Positions 42,533 through 53,581 of a stretch of 64,000 nucleotides of DNA are shown in pieces (the first letter of the stretch is position 1; the number at the start of each line of letters is the position of its first letter). Made by a program: the position numbers and the translations under genes. The DNA lies in the NCBI RefSeq assembly GCF_001514115.1, contig NZ_KQ948473.1, positions 1 to 64,000 of the forward strand, read 5' to 3'. Below the pieces are notes generated by a model, which saw only the letters and a list, made by a program, of their open reading frames with translations, searched no databases and had not been told where the DNA came from. The DNA is from Streptomyces olivochromogenes. Lineage in GTDB: Bacteria > Actinomycetota > Actinomycetes > Streptomycetales > Streptomycetaceae.

Positions 42533-42552
42533 CGAAATCGTCGACAATTTCG
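42533..42552. promoter_or_regulatory. palindromic candidate operator of the tannase gene
   Basis: CGAAATCGTCGACAATTTCG is a 20-bp palindrome with one mismatched pair around GTCGAC. A second GTCGAC follows within eight bases. It lies about 155 bp upstream of the tannase start codon. Confidence 0.5.
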
Positions 42553-42707
42553 TCGACATGTCTTGCGTCGAGATTGCCACCGGGCTACGTTCCTTCGCCG
42601 TACCGCCCCCGCAAAGTCGTGGGTGCGGAAGGAGGTTGTCACCGCCGTCGCGATCCGATCCGCACGTCCGCGCAAGCCGTCGATCGCCCAACGAATGGAG
42701 ACCGAGC

Positions 42708-44537
<1,830 letters not shown>

Positions 44538-44603
44538 CCGCCCGATCGACAGACCGGCGGCCCACGGGCCCGGGCGGAGGGCACCCGCCCCCTGGACAAG
44601 TGG

Positions 44604-44622
44604 TGAGGTTAGGCTAACCTAC
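44604..44622 (+). promoter_or_regulatory. iron box (DmdR-type) upstream of desE
   Basis: TGAGGTTAGGCTAACCTAC matches the 19-bp consensus TTAGGTTAGGCTAACCTAA except at the ends. It lies 54 bp before the desE start, so desE should be repressed by Fe-bound DmdR. Confidence 0.85.
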
Positions 44623-44675
44623 CTTCGAACTTGTCCGGCGGGCGCTCCCGCCCCGTGCCGAAAGCAGCCACACAC

Positions 44676-45722
44676 ATGTCCAACGCCCGTGCCACCCACC
44701 TCACCCGCCGCGGCATCCTCGCCGCCGGCGGCGCCCTCGGTCTCGGTGCCGTCCTCGCCGCCTGTGGCGACGACGACGGCAAAAGCGGTGGCTCGGAGTC
44801 GACGAAGGCCGCCGCCAAGTCCGGCCCCTGGACCTTCAAGGACGACCGCGGCACGACGGTGAAGCTGGACAAGACCCCGGCGAACATCGTCGCCTTCACC
44901 GGTGTCGCCGCCGCACTCTACGACTACGGCATCGAGGTCAAGGGCGTCTTCGGCCCGACCACGACCAAGGACGGCAAGGCCGACGTCCAGGCCGGCGACA
45001 TGGACGTCAGCAAGCTGACCGTCCTCGGCAACGAGTGGGGCCAGTTCAACATCGAGAAGTACGCGGCCCTCGCGCCCGACGTGCTGATCTCCACCATGTT
45101 CGACTCCGCGGGCACCCTCTGGTACGTCCCCGAGGAGTCCAAGGCGAAGATCCTCAAGCTCGCCCCGAGCGTCGGCATCTCCGTCTACGACCGCCAGATG
45201 CCCGCGTCGTTGGAGCGCATGCTCGCGCTCGCCGTGTCGCTGGGCGCCGACGAGAAGTCCGCCAAGATCGCCGAGGCCAAGAAGAAGTTCGAGACGGCCG
45301 CGGAGCGGCTGCGCACCGCGGCCAAGGCCCGCCCCGAGATCAAGGTGCTCGCCGGTTCCGCGAGCCAGGACATCTTCTACGTCTCCGGCTCGAACCTCTC
45401 CATCGACCTGGAGTACTTCAAGGCACTCGGCGTGAACATCGTCGAGCCCTCCGCCAAGGCCCTGAAGGCCAGCGGCGGCTGGTTCGAGAACCTGAGCTGG
45501 GAGAACGTCGACAAGTACCCGGCGGACATCATCGTCATGGACGACCGCAGCGCGACCATCCAGCCGGCCGACATCACCGAGGCCACCTGGAAGAAGCTGC
45601 CCGCGGTCAAGGCCGGCCAGGTCATCGCCCGCTCCCCCGAGCCGATCGTGTCGTACGACAAGTGCACCCCGCTCCTCGACAACCTCGCCGAGGCGATCGA
45701 GAAGGCCAAGAAGGTCGCCTGA
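44676..45722 (+). CDS. desE: ferrioxamine ABC transporter, substrate-binding lipoprotein
   Basis: 348 residues. Tat-type lipoprotein signal (LTRRGILAAGGALGLGAVLA then AAC). The mature part is a siderophore-binding protein of the FecB/FhuD type: KLDKTPANIVAFTGVAAALY, LAPDVLISTMFDSAGTLWYV and VMDDRSATIQPADITEATW. It captures ferrioxamine at the membrane for an ABC permease encoded elsewhere. ATG 44676 is selected by the signal peptide; the reading to 44631 is not supported. Iron box upstream. Confidence 0.9.
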   Translation: MSNARATHLTRRGILAAGGALGLGAVLAACGDDDGKSGGSESTKAAAKSGPWTFKDDRGTTVKLDKTPANIVAFTGVAAALYDYGIEVKGVFGPTTTKDGKADVQAGDMDVSKLTVLGNEWGQFNIEKYAALAPDVLISTMFDSAGTLWYVPEESKAKILKLAPSVGISVYDRQMPASLERMLALAVSLGADEKSAKIAEAKKKFETAAERLRTAAKARPEIKVLAGSASQDIFYVSGSNLSIDLEYFKALGVNIVEPSAKALKASGGWFENLSWENVDKYPADIIVMDDRSATIQPADITEATWKKLPAVKAGQVIARSPEPIVSYDKCTPLLDNLAEAIEKAKKVA

Positions 45723-45764
45723 CACCCCCTGCCGTGATCACCTGACGATGACTCAGGAGCCCCC

Positions 45765-46619
45765 ATGACGACGGCCGTAGCCGCCCCGTTCCGTTTCTTC
45801 TCCCTCCAGGTCGTACGGACGAGGCGGCTCGGCCCGTCGCTGGTCCGGATCACCTTCGCCGGTGACGACCTGGTGGCCTTCGCCTCCCACGGCCGGGACC
45901 AGAGCCTCTCCCTCTTCCTGCCGCACCCCGGCCAGAGCAAGCCGGCCGTCCCCCACGAGCTGGGCGACGGCTGGTGGCAGGGGTGGCGCGAACTCCCCGA
46001 CGACGAACGGGCGGTGATGCGCTCGTACACACTGCGGGCGCTGCGCCGGGACACCCGGGGCCATGCGAGCGAGATCGACATCGACTTCGTCCTGCACGGC
46101 GTGGAGCCGGACGCCGAGGTCCCCGCGGGTCCCGCGTCCCGGTGGGCCTCCCGTGCGGCGGCCGGTGACCGCGTCGTACTGCTCGGCCCGGCGGTCGAGG
46201 ACAACCGGGCGATCCGCTTCCGCCCGCCCGCCGACACCGACCTGGTCGTCCTGTGGGCGGACGAGACCGCGCTGCCCGCCGCCTCCGCGATCCTCGAGTC
46301 CCTGCCCGCCGGCACCCGCGTCCGCGCCTGGCTTGAGGTCCAGCACGCCGAGGACGTCCAGGACCTGCTGGTCACCGCCGAGGCGGAGATCACCTGGCTC
46401 GTGCGCGACGACGGGGCCCCCATGGCCGTCGACGCGGTACGGGCCGCCCGGCTTCCCGCCACCGAGAGCCCGTACGCCTGGATCGCGGGCGAGTCCGGGT
46501 GCGTGAAGGAAATGCGCCGTCATCTCGTGCGCGAGCGCGGCATCGACCGCAGGCGGGTCACCTTCGTCGGCTACTGGCGGCGCGGGCTGACCGAGGAGCA
46601 ACTGCGCGAACAGGACTGA
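45765..46619 (+). CDS. desF: siderophore-interacting protein (ferric-siderophore reductase)
   Basis: 284 residues of the SIP family: FAD-binding barrel with LVRITFAGDDLVAFASHGRD and RSYTLRALR, then an NAD(P)H domain (VVLWADETALPAASAILESL, YAWIAGESGCVKEMRRHLVR). Such enzymes release iron by reducing the ferric siderophore in the cytoplasm. Only 42 bp separate it from desE, so both are in one iron-controlled transcript. A long hairpin follows before desA. Confidence 0.9.
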   Translation: MTTAVAAPFRFFSLQVVRTRRLGPSLVRITFAGDDLVAFASHGRDQSLSLFLPHPGQSKPAVPHELGDGWWQGWRELPDDERAVMRSYTLRALRRDTRGHASEIDIDFVLHGVEPDAEVPAGPASRWASRAAAGDRVVLLGPAVEDNRAIRFRPPADTDLVVLWADETALPAASAILESLPAGTRVRAWLEVQHAEDVQDLLVTAEAEITWLVRDDGAPMAVDAVRAARLPATESPYAWIAGESGCVKEMRRHLVRERGIDRRRVTFVGYWRRGLTEEQLREQD

Positions 46620-46641
46620 CCGTTCGCGAGAAGTCACAGGT

Positions 46642-46701
46642 GGGGCGGGGTCGCAGTTCGACTTAGGTTAGGCTAACCTAAGTCGAACTGGGCCCCGCCC
46701 C
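46642..46701 (+). terminator. 60-nt hairpin joining a desF terminator to the desA iron box
   Basis: The outer 9-bp stem (46642-46650 with 46693-46701) and the inner 18-bp perfect arms (46654-46671 with 46673-46690) are separated by a 3/2-base bulge. TCTTTTCGT follows on the plus strand, as in an intrinsic terminator for desF. The centre of the inner palindrome is the iron box. Confidence 0.7.
46663..46681 (+). promoter_or_regulatory. iron box of the desA operon (perfect consensus)
   Basis: TTAGGTTAGGCTAACCTAA, an exact copy of the 19-bp DmdR1/DtxR-type consensus, 91 bp before the desA start. Binding of Fe-DmdR should stop desABCD transcription when iron is plentiful. Confidence 0.93.
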
Positions 46702-46771
46702 TCTTTTCGTCCCGGCCCAGCCCTCGCCCCCACCCGTCCCGCTCGGACTCTCCCGCACGGAGGACCCCCAC

Positions 46772-48229
46772 ATGCGCTCGCACCTGCTCAATGACACGAC
46801 CGCGGAGCGGTACCGCCGCTCCGTGACCGAAGGAATCGAGCGGGTGGCGGCCAAACTCGCCACCACCGACCGGCCGTTCACGGGCGTCACGGTCGACGCC
46901 CTCGCTCCCCGTATCGAGCAGATCGACCTGGACCGCCCGCTGCACGACACCAGCGCCGTCCTCGACGAGCTCGAAGAGGTCTACCTCCGGGACGCGATCT
47001 ACTTCCACCACCCGCGCTACCTCGCGCACCTCAACTGCCCGGTGGTCATACCCGCCGTGCTCGGCGAGGCCGTCCTGTCCGCCGTCAACTCCTCCCTGGA
47101 CACCTGGGACCAGTCGGCCGGCGGCACCCTCATCGAGCGCCGGCTCATCGACTGGACCAACGAACGCATCGGCCTCGGCCCGGCCGCCGACGGCGTGTTC
47201 ACCAGCGGCGGCAGCCAGTCCAACCTCCAGGCCCTGCTGCTGGCCCGCGAGGAGGCCAAGCCAGGGAGCGGACCGGGCGACAACGCCGCCAAACTCCGTA
47301 TCTTCGCCTCCGAGGTCAGCCACTTCAGCGTCAAGAAGTCGGCCAAACTCCTGGGCCTCGGCGCGGACGCCGTCGTCTCGATCCCCGTCGACCACGACAA
47401 GCGCATGCAGACGCTCGCCCTCGCCCACGAACTGGAGCGCTGCGAGCGCGACGGCCTGGTCCCGATGGCCGTCGTCGCCACCGCCGGCACCACCGACTTC
47501 GGCTCCATCGACCCACTGCCCGAGATCGCCGAGCTGTGCTCCCGGTTCGGCGCCTGGATGCACGTGGACGCGGCCTACGGCTGCGGACTGCTCACCTCCC
47601 TCAAGAACCGGGACCGCCTCGAGGGCATCGAGCGCGCCGACTCCGTCACCGTCGACTACCACAAGTCCTTCTTCCAGCCCGTGAGTTCCTCCGCCGTGCT
47701 GGTCCGCGACGCCGCCACCCTGCGCCACGCCACCTACCACGCGGAGTACCTGAACCCGCGCCGCATGGTCCAGGAGCGCATCCCCAACCAGGTCGACAAG
47801 TCCCTCCAGACCACCCGCCGCTTCGACGCCCTCAAGCTGTGGATGACGCTGCGCGTGATGGGCGCCGACGGCATCGGCGAACTCTTCGACGAGGTCTGCG
47901 ACCTGGCCCAGGAGGGCTGGAAGCTGCTCGCCGCCGACCCCCGCTTCGACGTGGTGGTCGAGCCGTCCCTGTCCACCCTCGTCTTCCGCTTCATCCCGGC
48001 CGCCGTCACCGACCCGGCCGAGATCGACCGCGCCAACCTCTACGCCCGCAAGGCCCTGTTCGCCTCCGGTGACGCCGTCGTCGCGGGCACCAAGGTCGGC
48101 AGCCGCCACTACCTGAAGTTCACCCTGCTCAACCCCGAGACCACGGCCGACGACATCGCCGCCGTGCTCGATCTGATCGCCGGCCACGCCGAGCAGTACC
48201 TGGGAGAGTCCCTTGACCGCGCTTCCTGA
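46772..48229 (+). CDS. desA: lysine decarboxylase of desferrioxamine biosynthesis
   Basis: 485 residues. PLP-dependent group II decarboxylase producing cadaverine from lysine. Lys298 in TVDYHKSFFQP is the PLP lysine, with the upstream HVDAAYGCGLL (Asp pairing to the pyridine N) and GVFTSGGSQSNLQALLLARE. GGAGGA lies seven bases before ATG 46772. First gene of the iron-repressed desABCD operon; desB starts inside its end. Confidence 0.94.
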   Translation: MRSHLLNDTTAERYRRSVTEGIERVAAKLATTDRPFTGVTVDALAPRIEQIDLDRPLHDTSAVLDELEEVYLRDAIYFHHPRYLAHLNCPVVIPAVLGEAVLSAVNSSLDTWDQSAGGTLIERRLIDWTNERIGLGPAADGVFTSGGSQSNLQALLLAREEAKPGSGPGDNAAKLRIFASEVSHFSVKKSAKLLGLGADAVVSIPVDHDKRMQTLALAHELERCERDGLVPMAVVATAGTTDFGSIDPLPEIAELCSRFGAWMHVDAAYGCGLLTSLKNRDRLEGIERADSVTVDYHKSFFQPVSSSAVLVRDAATLRHATYHAEYLNPRRMVQERIPNQVDKSLQTTRRFDALKLWMTLRVMGADGIGELFDEVCDLAQEGWKLLAADPRFDVVVEPSLSTLVFRFIPAAVTDPAEIDRANLYARKALFASGDAVVAGTKVGSRHYLKFTLLNPETTADDIAAVLDLIAGHAEQYLGESLDRAS

Positions 48230-49499
48230 ATCCGTCGAAGCCACTGGAAAGACCCACGACTTCGTGGGCATCGGGCTCGGGCCCTTCAACCTCGGCCTCG
48301 CCTGCCTCACCGAGCCGATCGCCGAACTGGACGGCGTCTTCCTGGAGTCCAAGCCGGACTTCGAGTGGCACTCCGGGATGTTCCTGGAGGGCGCGCACCT
48401 CCAGACCCCGTTCATGTCGGACCTGGTGACCCTCGCCGACCCGACCTCCCCGTACTCCTTCCTCAACTACCTCAAGGAGTCCGGGCGGCTGTACTCCTTC
48501 TACATCCGCGAGAACTTCTACCCGCTCCGGGTCGAGTACGACGACTACTGCCGCTGGGCCGCCTCGAAACTGAGCAGCGTCCGCTTCGGCACGACGGTCG
48601 AGGAAGTGACGTACGAGGGCGATCTGTACCACGTACGGACGGCGGCCGGCGAGGTGCTGCGCGCCCGCCATCTGGTCCTCGGCACCGGAACACCCCCGTA
48701 CATCCCCGAGGCCTGCGCGGACCTCGGCGGCGACTTCATCCACAACTCCCGCTACCTCCAGCACAAGCGGGAGCTCCAGGCGAAGAAGTCGATCACGCTC
48801 GTCGGCAGCGGCCAGTCCGCCGCCGAGATCTACTACGACCTGCTCAGCGAGATCGACGTCCACGGCTACCGGCTGAACTGGGTCACGCGCTCCCCGCGCT
48901 TCTTCCCGCTCGAGTACACCAAACTCACGCTGGAGATGACCTCCCCGGAGTACATCGACTACTTCCACGCGCTGCCCGAGCCGACCCGCTACCGCCTCCA
49001 GACGGAGCAGAAGGGGCTGTTCAAGGGCATCGACGGCGAGCTGATCGACGCGATCTTCGATCTGCTCTACCAGAAGAACCTCGGCGGCCCCGTCCCGACG
49101 CGTCTGCTCACCAACTCCTCCCTGAACACGGCCGCTCACGAGAACGGCACGTACACCCTGGGCCTGCGCCAGGAGGAGCAGGGCAAGGACTACGAGCTGA
49201 GCTCCGAGGGCCTGATCCTGGCCACCGGCTACAAGTACGCCGAGCCCGCGTTCCTCAAGCCGGTCCAGGGCCGGCTGCGCTACGACACCCGCGGCAACTT
49301 CGACGTGGCCCGCAACTACGCCATCGACACCACGGGCCGTGGCGTCTTCCTGCAGAACGCGGGCGTCCACACCCACAGCATCACCAGCCCCGACCTGGGC
49401 ATGGGCCCGTACCGCAACGCGTCCATCATCCGTGAGCTGCTCGGCACCGAGTACTACCCGGTCGAGAAGACGATCGCGTTCCAGGAGTTCGCCGTATGA
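48213..49499 (+). CDS. desB: cadaverine N-monooxygenase
   Basis: 428 residues. FAD- and NADPH-dependent N-hydroxylase of the lysine/ornithine monooxygenase family: GIGLGPFNLGLACL (FAD), TLVGSGQSAAEIYYDLL (NADPH) and LILATGYKYAEPAFL. Produces N-hydroxycadaverine. TTG 48213 is used with GGGAGAG upstream, overlapping the last 17 bases of desA. Confidence 0.94.
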   Translation: MTALPESVEATGKTHDFVGIGLGPFNLGLACLTEPIAELDGVFLESKPDFEWHSGMFLEGAHLQTPFMSDLVTLADPTSPYSFLNYLKESGRLYSFYIRENFYPLRVEYDDYCRWAASKLSSVRFGTTVEEVTYEGDLYHVRTAAGEVLRARHLVLGTGTPPYIPEACADLGGDFIHNSRYLQHKRELQAKKSITLVGSGQSAAEIYYDLLSEIDVHGYRLNWVTRSPRFFPLEYTKLTLEMTSPEYIDYFHALPEPTRYRLQTEQKGLFKGIDGELIDAIFDLLYQKNLGGPVPTRLLTNSSLNTAAHENGTYTLGLRQEEQGKDYELSSEGLILATGYKYAEPAFLKPVQGRLRYDTRGNFDVARNYAIDTTGRGVFLQNAGVHTHSITSPDLGMGPYRNASIIRELLGTEYYPVEKTIAFQEFAV

Positions 49500-50065
49500 G
49501 CACCACGAGCCGGACAGGCACGACCACCGACCTGGGCACCTTCACCATCCGCCCCCTCGACCCCATCGAGGACGCCGAACTGCTGCACGGCTGGGTGACG
49601 CATCCCAAGGCCGCCTTCTGGATGATGCAGGAGGCGAAACTGCACGACGTGGAGCGCGAGTACATGGCCATCGCGGCCAGCGAGTACCACGACGCGTTCC
49701 TGGGGTCGCTGGACGGCGAACCCGTGTTCCTGATGGAGCGGTACGACCCGGCGCACGTGGAGCTGGTCGGTCTGTACGAGCCCGCGCCCGGGGATGTCGG
49801 CATGCACTTCCTGGTCGCGCCGGCGGAGACGCCGGTGCACGGGTTCACCCGGGCGGTGATCACCGCGGTGATGGAGCACCTGTTCGCCGACCCGACGACC
49901 GCGCGGGTCGTCGTCGAGCCCGACGTGCGCAACACGGCCGTGCACGCGCTGAACGAAGCCGTCGGGTTCGTGCCCGAGCGCGAGATAGAGAAGCCGGAGA
50001 AAAGGGCGTTGCTGAGCTTCTGCACCCGGGAGCGGTTCGAGCAGACGGCGGGGGTGACCGTATGA
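49496..50065 (+). CDS. desC: N-hydroxycadaverine acyltransferase
   Basis: 189 residues of the IucB/GNAT-like siderophore acyltransferase family: FTIRPLDPIEDAELLHGWVT, DAFLGSLDGEPVFLMERYDP and RVVVEPDVRNTAVHALNEAV. It joins acetyl, succinyl or other acyl-CoA to N-hydroxycadaverine. The start overlaps the desB stop in ATGA. Confidence 0.93.
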   Translation: MSTTSRTGTTTDLGTFTIRPLDPIEDAELLHGWVTHPKAAFWMMQEAKLHDVEREYMAIAASEYHDAFLGSLDGEPVFLMERYDPAHVELVGLYEPAPGDVGMHFLVAPAETPVHGFTRAVITAVMEHLFADPTTARVVVEPDVRNTAVHALNEAVGFVPEREIEKPEKRALLSFCTRERFEQTAGVTV

Positions 50066-51834
50066 GCCTCGCCGACGCCGTGGCCCATCTCTCCCCCGAG
50101 CACTGGGAGCGTGCCAACCGCCTTCTCGTCCGCAAGGCCCTCGCCGAGTTCGCGCACGAGCGCCTCATCACGCCGGAGGCCGACGGAGACGGCGGGTACG
50201 TCGTCCGCGGCGACGACGGCCTGACCCGCTACCGCTTCACCGCCACCCTGCGCTCCCTCGACCACTGGCAGGTCGACCCCGAGTCGATCACCCGCCACCG
50301 CGACGGGGCCGAACTCCCGCTCGCCGCGCTCGACTTCTTCATCGAGCTGAAGACGTCGCTGGGCCTGAGCGACGAGGTGCTGCCGGTCTACCTGGAGGAG
50401 ATCTCCTCCACCCTCTCGGGTACCTGTTTCAAACTCACCAAGCCGCAGATCCCGTCCGCCGAACTCGCGAAGGCCTCCTTCCAGGAGATCGAGACCGGCA
50501 TGACCGAGGGCCACCCCTGCTTCGTCGCCAACAACGGGCGGCTCGGCTTCGGCGTGCACGAGTACCTCTCGTACGCGCCCGAGACCGCGAGCCCGGTCCG
50601 GCTGGTGTGGCTGGCCGCGCACCGCTCCCGGGCCGCCTTCACCGCGGGTGTGGGCATCGAGTACGAGTCGTTCGTCCGCGCGGAGCTGGGCGACGGGACG
50701 GTCGAGCGGTTCGCCGCCACCCTCACCGAACAGGGTCTGGACCCCGAGGACTACCTGCTCATCCCCGTCCACCCCTGGCAGTGGTGGAACAAGCTCCCGG
50801 TGACCTTCGCGGCCGAGGTCGCCCAGCGCCACCTGGTCTGCCTCGGCGAGGGCGACGACGAGTACCTGGCCCAGCAGTCCATCCGGACGTTCTTCAACAC
50901 CACCAGCCCCGAGAAGCACTATGTGAAGACGGCGCTGAGCGTCCTCAACATGGGCTTCATGCGCGGTCTGTCCGCCGCCTACATGGAGGCGACCCCGGCG
51001 ATCAACGACTGGCTGGCCCAACTCGTCGAGAACGACCCGGTGCTCAAGTCCACCGGCCTGTCGGTCATCCGCGAGCGCGCCGCCGTCGGCTACCGCCACC
51101 TGGAGTACGAGGCCGCCACCGACCGCTACTCCCCGTACCGCAAAATGCTCGCGGCCCTGTGGCGCGAGAGCCCGGTCCCCTCGCTCCAGGAGGGCGAGAG
51201 CCTGGCCACCATGGCCTCCCTCGTCCATGTCGACCACACGGGCGCCTCCTTCGCGGGCGCGCTGATCGAGCGGTCCGGACTGACCCCCGTGGAGTGGCTG
51301 CGCCGCTATCTGCGCGCCTACTTCACGCCCCTCCTGCACAGCTTCTACGCCTACGACCTGGTCTACATGCCGCACGGCGAGAACGTCATCCTCGTCCTCA
51401 AGGACGGCGCCGTGCAGCGCGCGATCTACAAGGACATCGCCGAGGAGATCGCCGTCATGGACCCGCAGGCGGTGCTGCCGCCCGTGGTCGAGCGGATCCG
51501 CGTCGAGGTCCCCGAGGACAAAAAACTCCTGTCGATCTTCACGGACGTCTTCGACTGCTTCTTCCGCTTCCTGGCGGCCGACCTGGCCGGCGAGGGCATC
51601 CTCGACGAGGACGACTTCTGGCGGACGGTCGCCGAGTCCGTGCGCGAGTACCAGAAGTCGGCGCCCGAACTCGCCGACAAGTTCCGGCAGTACGACATGT
51701 TCGCGCCCGAGTTCGCGCTGTCCTGCCTGAACCGGCTCCAGCTGCGCAACAACAAGCAGATGGTGGACCTGGCCGATCCGTCCGGCGCACTCCAGCTGGT
51801 CGGCAGCCTGAAGAACCCGATCGCGGGTCTCTGA
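50062..51834 (+). CDS. desD: desferrioxamine synthetase (NIS synthetase)
   Basis: 590 residues of the IucA/IucC family. ATP-dependent oligomerisation and ring closure of N-hydroxy-N-succinylcadaverine to desferrioxamine E (or B with an acetyl end). Landmarks: EEISSTLSGTCFKLTKPQIP, EGHPCFVANNGRLGFGVHEY, LIPVHPWQWWNKL, SIRTFFNTTSPEKHYVKTAL and YMPHGENVILVLKDG. ATG 50062 overlaps the desC stop. Last gene of the operon, followed by a hairpin. Confidence 0.95.
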   Translation: MSLADAVAHLSPEHWERANRLLVRKALAEFAHERLITPEADGDGGYVVRGDDGLTRYRFTATLRSLDHWQVDPESITRHRDGAELPLAALDFFIELKTSLGLSDEVLPVYLEEISSTLSGTCFKLTKPQIPSAELAKASFQEIETGMTEGHPCFVANNGRLGFGVHEYLSYAPETASPVRLVWLAAHRSRAAFTAGVGIEYESFVRAELGDGTVERFAATLTEQGLDPEDYLLIPVHPWQWWNKLPVTFAAEVAQRHLVCLGEGDDEYLAQQSIRTFFNTTSPEKHYVKTALSVLNMGFMRGLSAAYMEATPAINDWLAQLVENDPVLKSTGLSVIRERAAVGYRHLEYEAATDRYSPYRKMLAALWRESPVPSLQEGESLATMASLVHVDHTGASFAGALIERSGLTPVEWLRRYLRAYFTPLLHSFYAYDLVYMPHGENVILVLKDGAVQRAIYKDIAEEIAVMDPQAVLPPVVERIRVEVPEDKKLLSIFTDVFDCFFRFLAADLAGEGILDEDDFWRTVAESVREYQKSAPELADKFRQYDMFAPEFALSCLNRLQLRNNKQMVDLADPSGALQLVGSLKNPIAGL

Positions 51835-51858
51835 AAATCGCGGGCCTCGGAAACCGGT

Positions 51859-51889
51859 GGGGCTCAGGAGTACGGTCCTCCTGAGCCCC
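51859..51889. terminator. terminator between convergent desD and GH20 genes
   Basis: GGGGCTCAGGA at 51859-51869 pairs perfectly with TCCTGAGCCCC at 51879-51889, loop 9 bases. It is 25 bp after desD and 22 bp after the GH20 stop, so it may serve both. Confidence 0.75.
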
Positions 51890-51910
51890 GTCCTTCCCGT
51901 CAAACGCCGC

Positions 51911-53497
51911 TCACGCCGCGGGCCAGGGCACCTGGGGCGAGCGGTAGTAGCCGATGCCCAGGGCCTCCCAGCGCGGCCCCTGCGCCGCGAGCCGCACCTT
52001 GTAGGTGTCCCAGTCGTGCGTCGACGCGGGCGACCAGCCGAGCTCGGCCGCGCCGGGCAGCCGCGGGAAGGTCATGTAGTCGATGTCGGCCCCCTTGACG
52101 ATGGTCTCCGTCCACAGCGGCGCCTCGACACCCCGGATCGCCGAAGCCGGCGCTCCCGGAAGGTAGGCGCCCGGATCCCAGTCGTAGGACCGTTTCACCT
52201 CCACCAGGCCCGCCCAGTCCTGCCCGAGCGGGGTGTCGGCGGTGTACTTCATGTCGAGGTAGACCCGGTCGGCGGGCGACAGCACGAGCCCCGTCCCGTT
52301 CCGCGCGGCCTCGGCGACCTGCGCCTTCTCCGTGGCGCTGGTGTCGTCGAGCCCCCAGTACTGCGCGATCGCGCCCTTCACCGGGTGCGCCCCGGTCAGC
52401 TGGTGCCAGCCGACCACCGTCTTCCCGTACTTGGCGACGACCGGCTGCACCTTGTCCATGAAGGTGACGTAGTCGGCGTGGCTGGTGGAGTGCGCCTCGT
52501 CCCCGCCGATGTGGAGGTACTTGCCCGGCGTGAGCGCCGCCAGCTCCCGCACGACGTCGTCCACGAAGTCGTACGTCACCGGCTTCGCCACGCACAGCGA
52601 GCTGAACCCGACGTCGGTGCCGGTGTAGAGCGGGGGCGCGGTCCCGTTGCAGTTCAGCTGGGCGTACGAGGCGAGCGCCGCGTTGGTGTGGCCCGGCATG
52701 TCGATCTCCGGGACGACCTCCAGATAGCGGGAGGCCGCGTACCGCACGATCTCCTTGTAGTCGGCCTTGGTGTAGTAACCCCCGTGCCCGCCGCCGACCT
52801 GCGTGGACCCTCCGTACGTGGCGAGCCGCGGCCAGGAGTCGATCGCGATGCGCCAGCCCTGGTCGTCGCTCAGGTGCAGATGCAGTTTGTTGACCTTGTA
52901 GAGGGCCAACTCGTCGATGTACCGCTTGACTTGCGCGACACCGAAGAAGTGCCGGGAGACGTCGAGCATCGCGCCGCGGTAGCCGTAGCGCGGGCTGTCC
53001 TTGATGGTGCCGCCCGCGACGAGCCAGGGGCCGCGCTGCACGGAGTTCTTCTCGACGGCGGCGGGCAGCAGTTGGCGCAGCGTCTGGACGCCGTGGAAGA
53101 GCCCGGCGGGTGCGGCGGCCGTGATGGTGACGCCGCTCTGCCCGCTGTCCAGGCGATAGCCCTCGGCACCCGTGGACCCCGCCGCGATCCGCAGCCGGAT
53201 ACCGCCCGCGCCATGTGTGGTGACGGGCAGTCGGTACCCGGTGGAGGGACGCAGGACGTCGGCCAGATAGTCGCCGACCCGGCGGGCCTGAGGCGAGTCC
53301 TCGACCCGGATACGGGTGCCGTCGGTGATGCGGTACGGAGATCCGCCCGCGTCGACCGAGGCGGGGGCCGGCACCACCTGCCCGAGCGGGGTCGCGGTGC
53401 GGCCCGACTCGGAGTGTGCGGCACCGGCGGCTGAGACACCGGCGGCCGCCACGAGCAACAGCGTACCGAGAAGACGGGGCGTTCTGTGCTGTCTCAC
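51911..53497 (-). CDS. secreted beta-N-acetylhexosaminidase, GH20
   Basis: 528 residues with a Sec signal (RLLGTLLLVAAAGVSAAGAA). N-terminal GH20b domain, then a TIM barrel with the substrate-assisted catalytic pair Asp-Glu near 331-332 in HIGGDEAHS, plus HFFGVAQVKRYIDELALYKV and LEVVPEIDMPGHTNAALASY. It releases GlcNAc from chitobiose or glycans. GTG 53497 has AAGGGAG upstream. A DasR-like site lies 38 bp upstream, linking it to the GlcNAc regulon. Confidence 0.93.
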   Translation of the reverse strand: MRQHRTPRLLGTLLLVAAAGVSAAGAAHSESGRTATPLGQVVPAPASVDAGGSPYRITDGTRIRVEDSPQARRVGDYLADVLRPSTGYRLPVTTHGAGGIRLRIAAGSTGAEGYRLDSGQSGVTITAAAPAGLFHGVQTLRQLLPAAVEKNSVQRGPWLVAGGTIKDSPRYGYRGAMLDVSRHFFGVAQVKRYIDELALYKVNKLHLHLSDDQGWRIAIDSWPRLATYGGSTQVGGGHGGYYTKADYKEIVRYAASRYLEVVPEIDMPGHTNAALASYAQLNCNGTAPPLYTGTDVGFSSLCVAKPVTYDFVDDVVRELAALTPGKYLHIGGDEAHSTSHADYVTFMDKVQPVVAKYGKTVVGWHQLTGAHPVKGAIAQYWGLDDTSATEKAQVAEAARNGTGLVLSPADRVYLDMKYTADTPLGQDWAGLVEVKRSYDWDPGAYLPGAPASAIRGVEAPLWTETIVKGADIDYMTFPRLPGAAELGWSPASTHDWDTYKVRLAAQGPRWEALGIGYYRSPQVPWPAA

Positions 53498-53534
53498 ATG
53501 CGCTCCCTTCGAAGGACCCTGCAATGAATTGCGA

Positions 53535-53550
53535 ATGGGTATAGACCACT
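53535..53550 (-). promoter_or_regulatory. DasR-responsive element (dre) upstream of the GH20 gene
   Basis: On the minus strand the site reads AGTGGTCTATACCCAT. It keeps TGGTCTA.ACC of the consensus TGGTCTAGACCA. DasR bound here would repress the hexosaminidase until glucosamine 6-phosphate accumulates. Confidence 0.75.
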
Positions 53551-53581
53551 CTTCCGCAGACCCGGTGAAACAATCCCCCTC

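Larger units (their letters stand above)
42412..42707. other. intergenic region between the gntR and tannase genes
   Basis: No gene is seen. It contains the upstream half of the gntR promoter, a 24-bp tandem repeat (42468-42515) and a 20-bp near-perfect palindrome (42533-42552) in front of the tannase gene. Confidence 0.7.

Noticed and set aside
41262..42707. Long N-terminal extension of the tannase reading frame
   Set aside because: It runs opposite the DUF1648 and GntR genes and lacks sense; the signal peptide and ribosome-binding site start at 42708.
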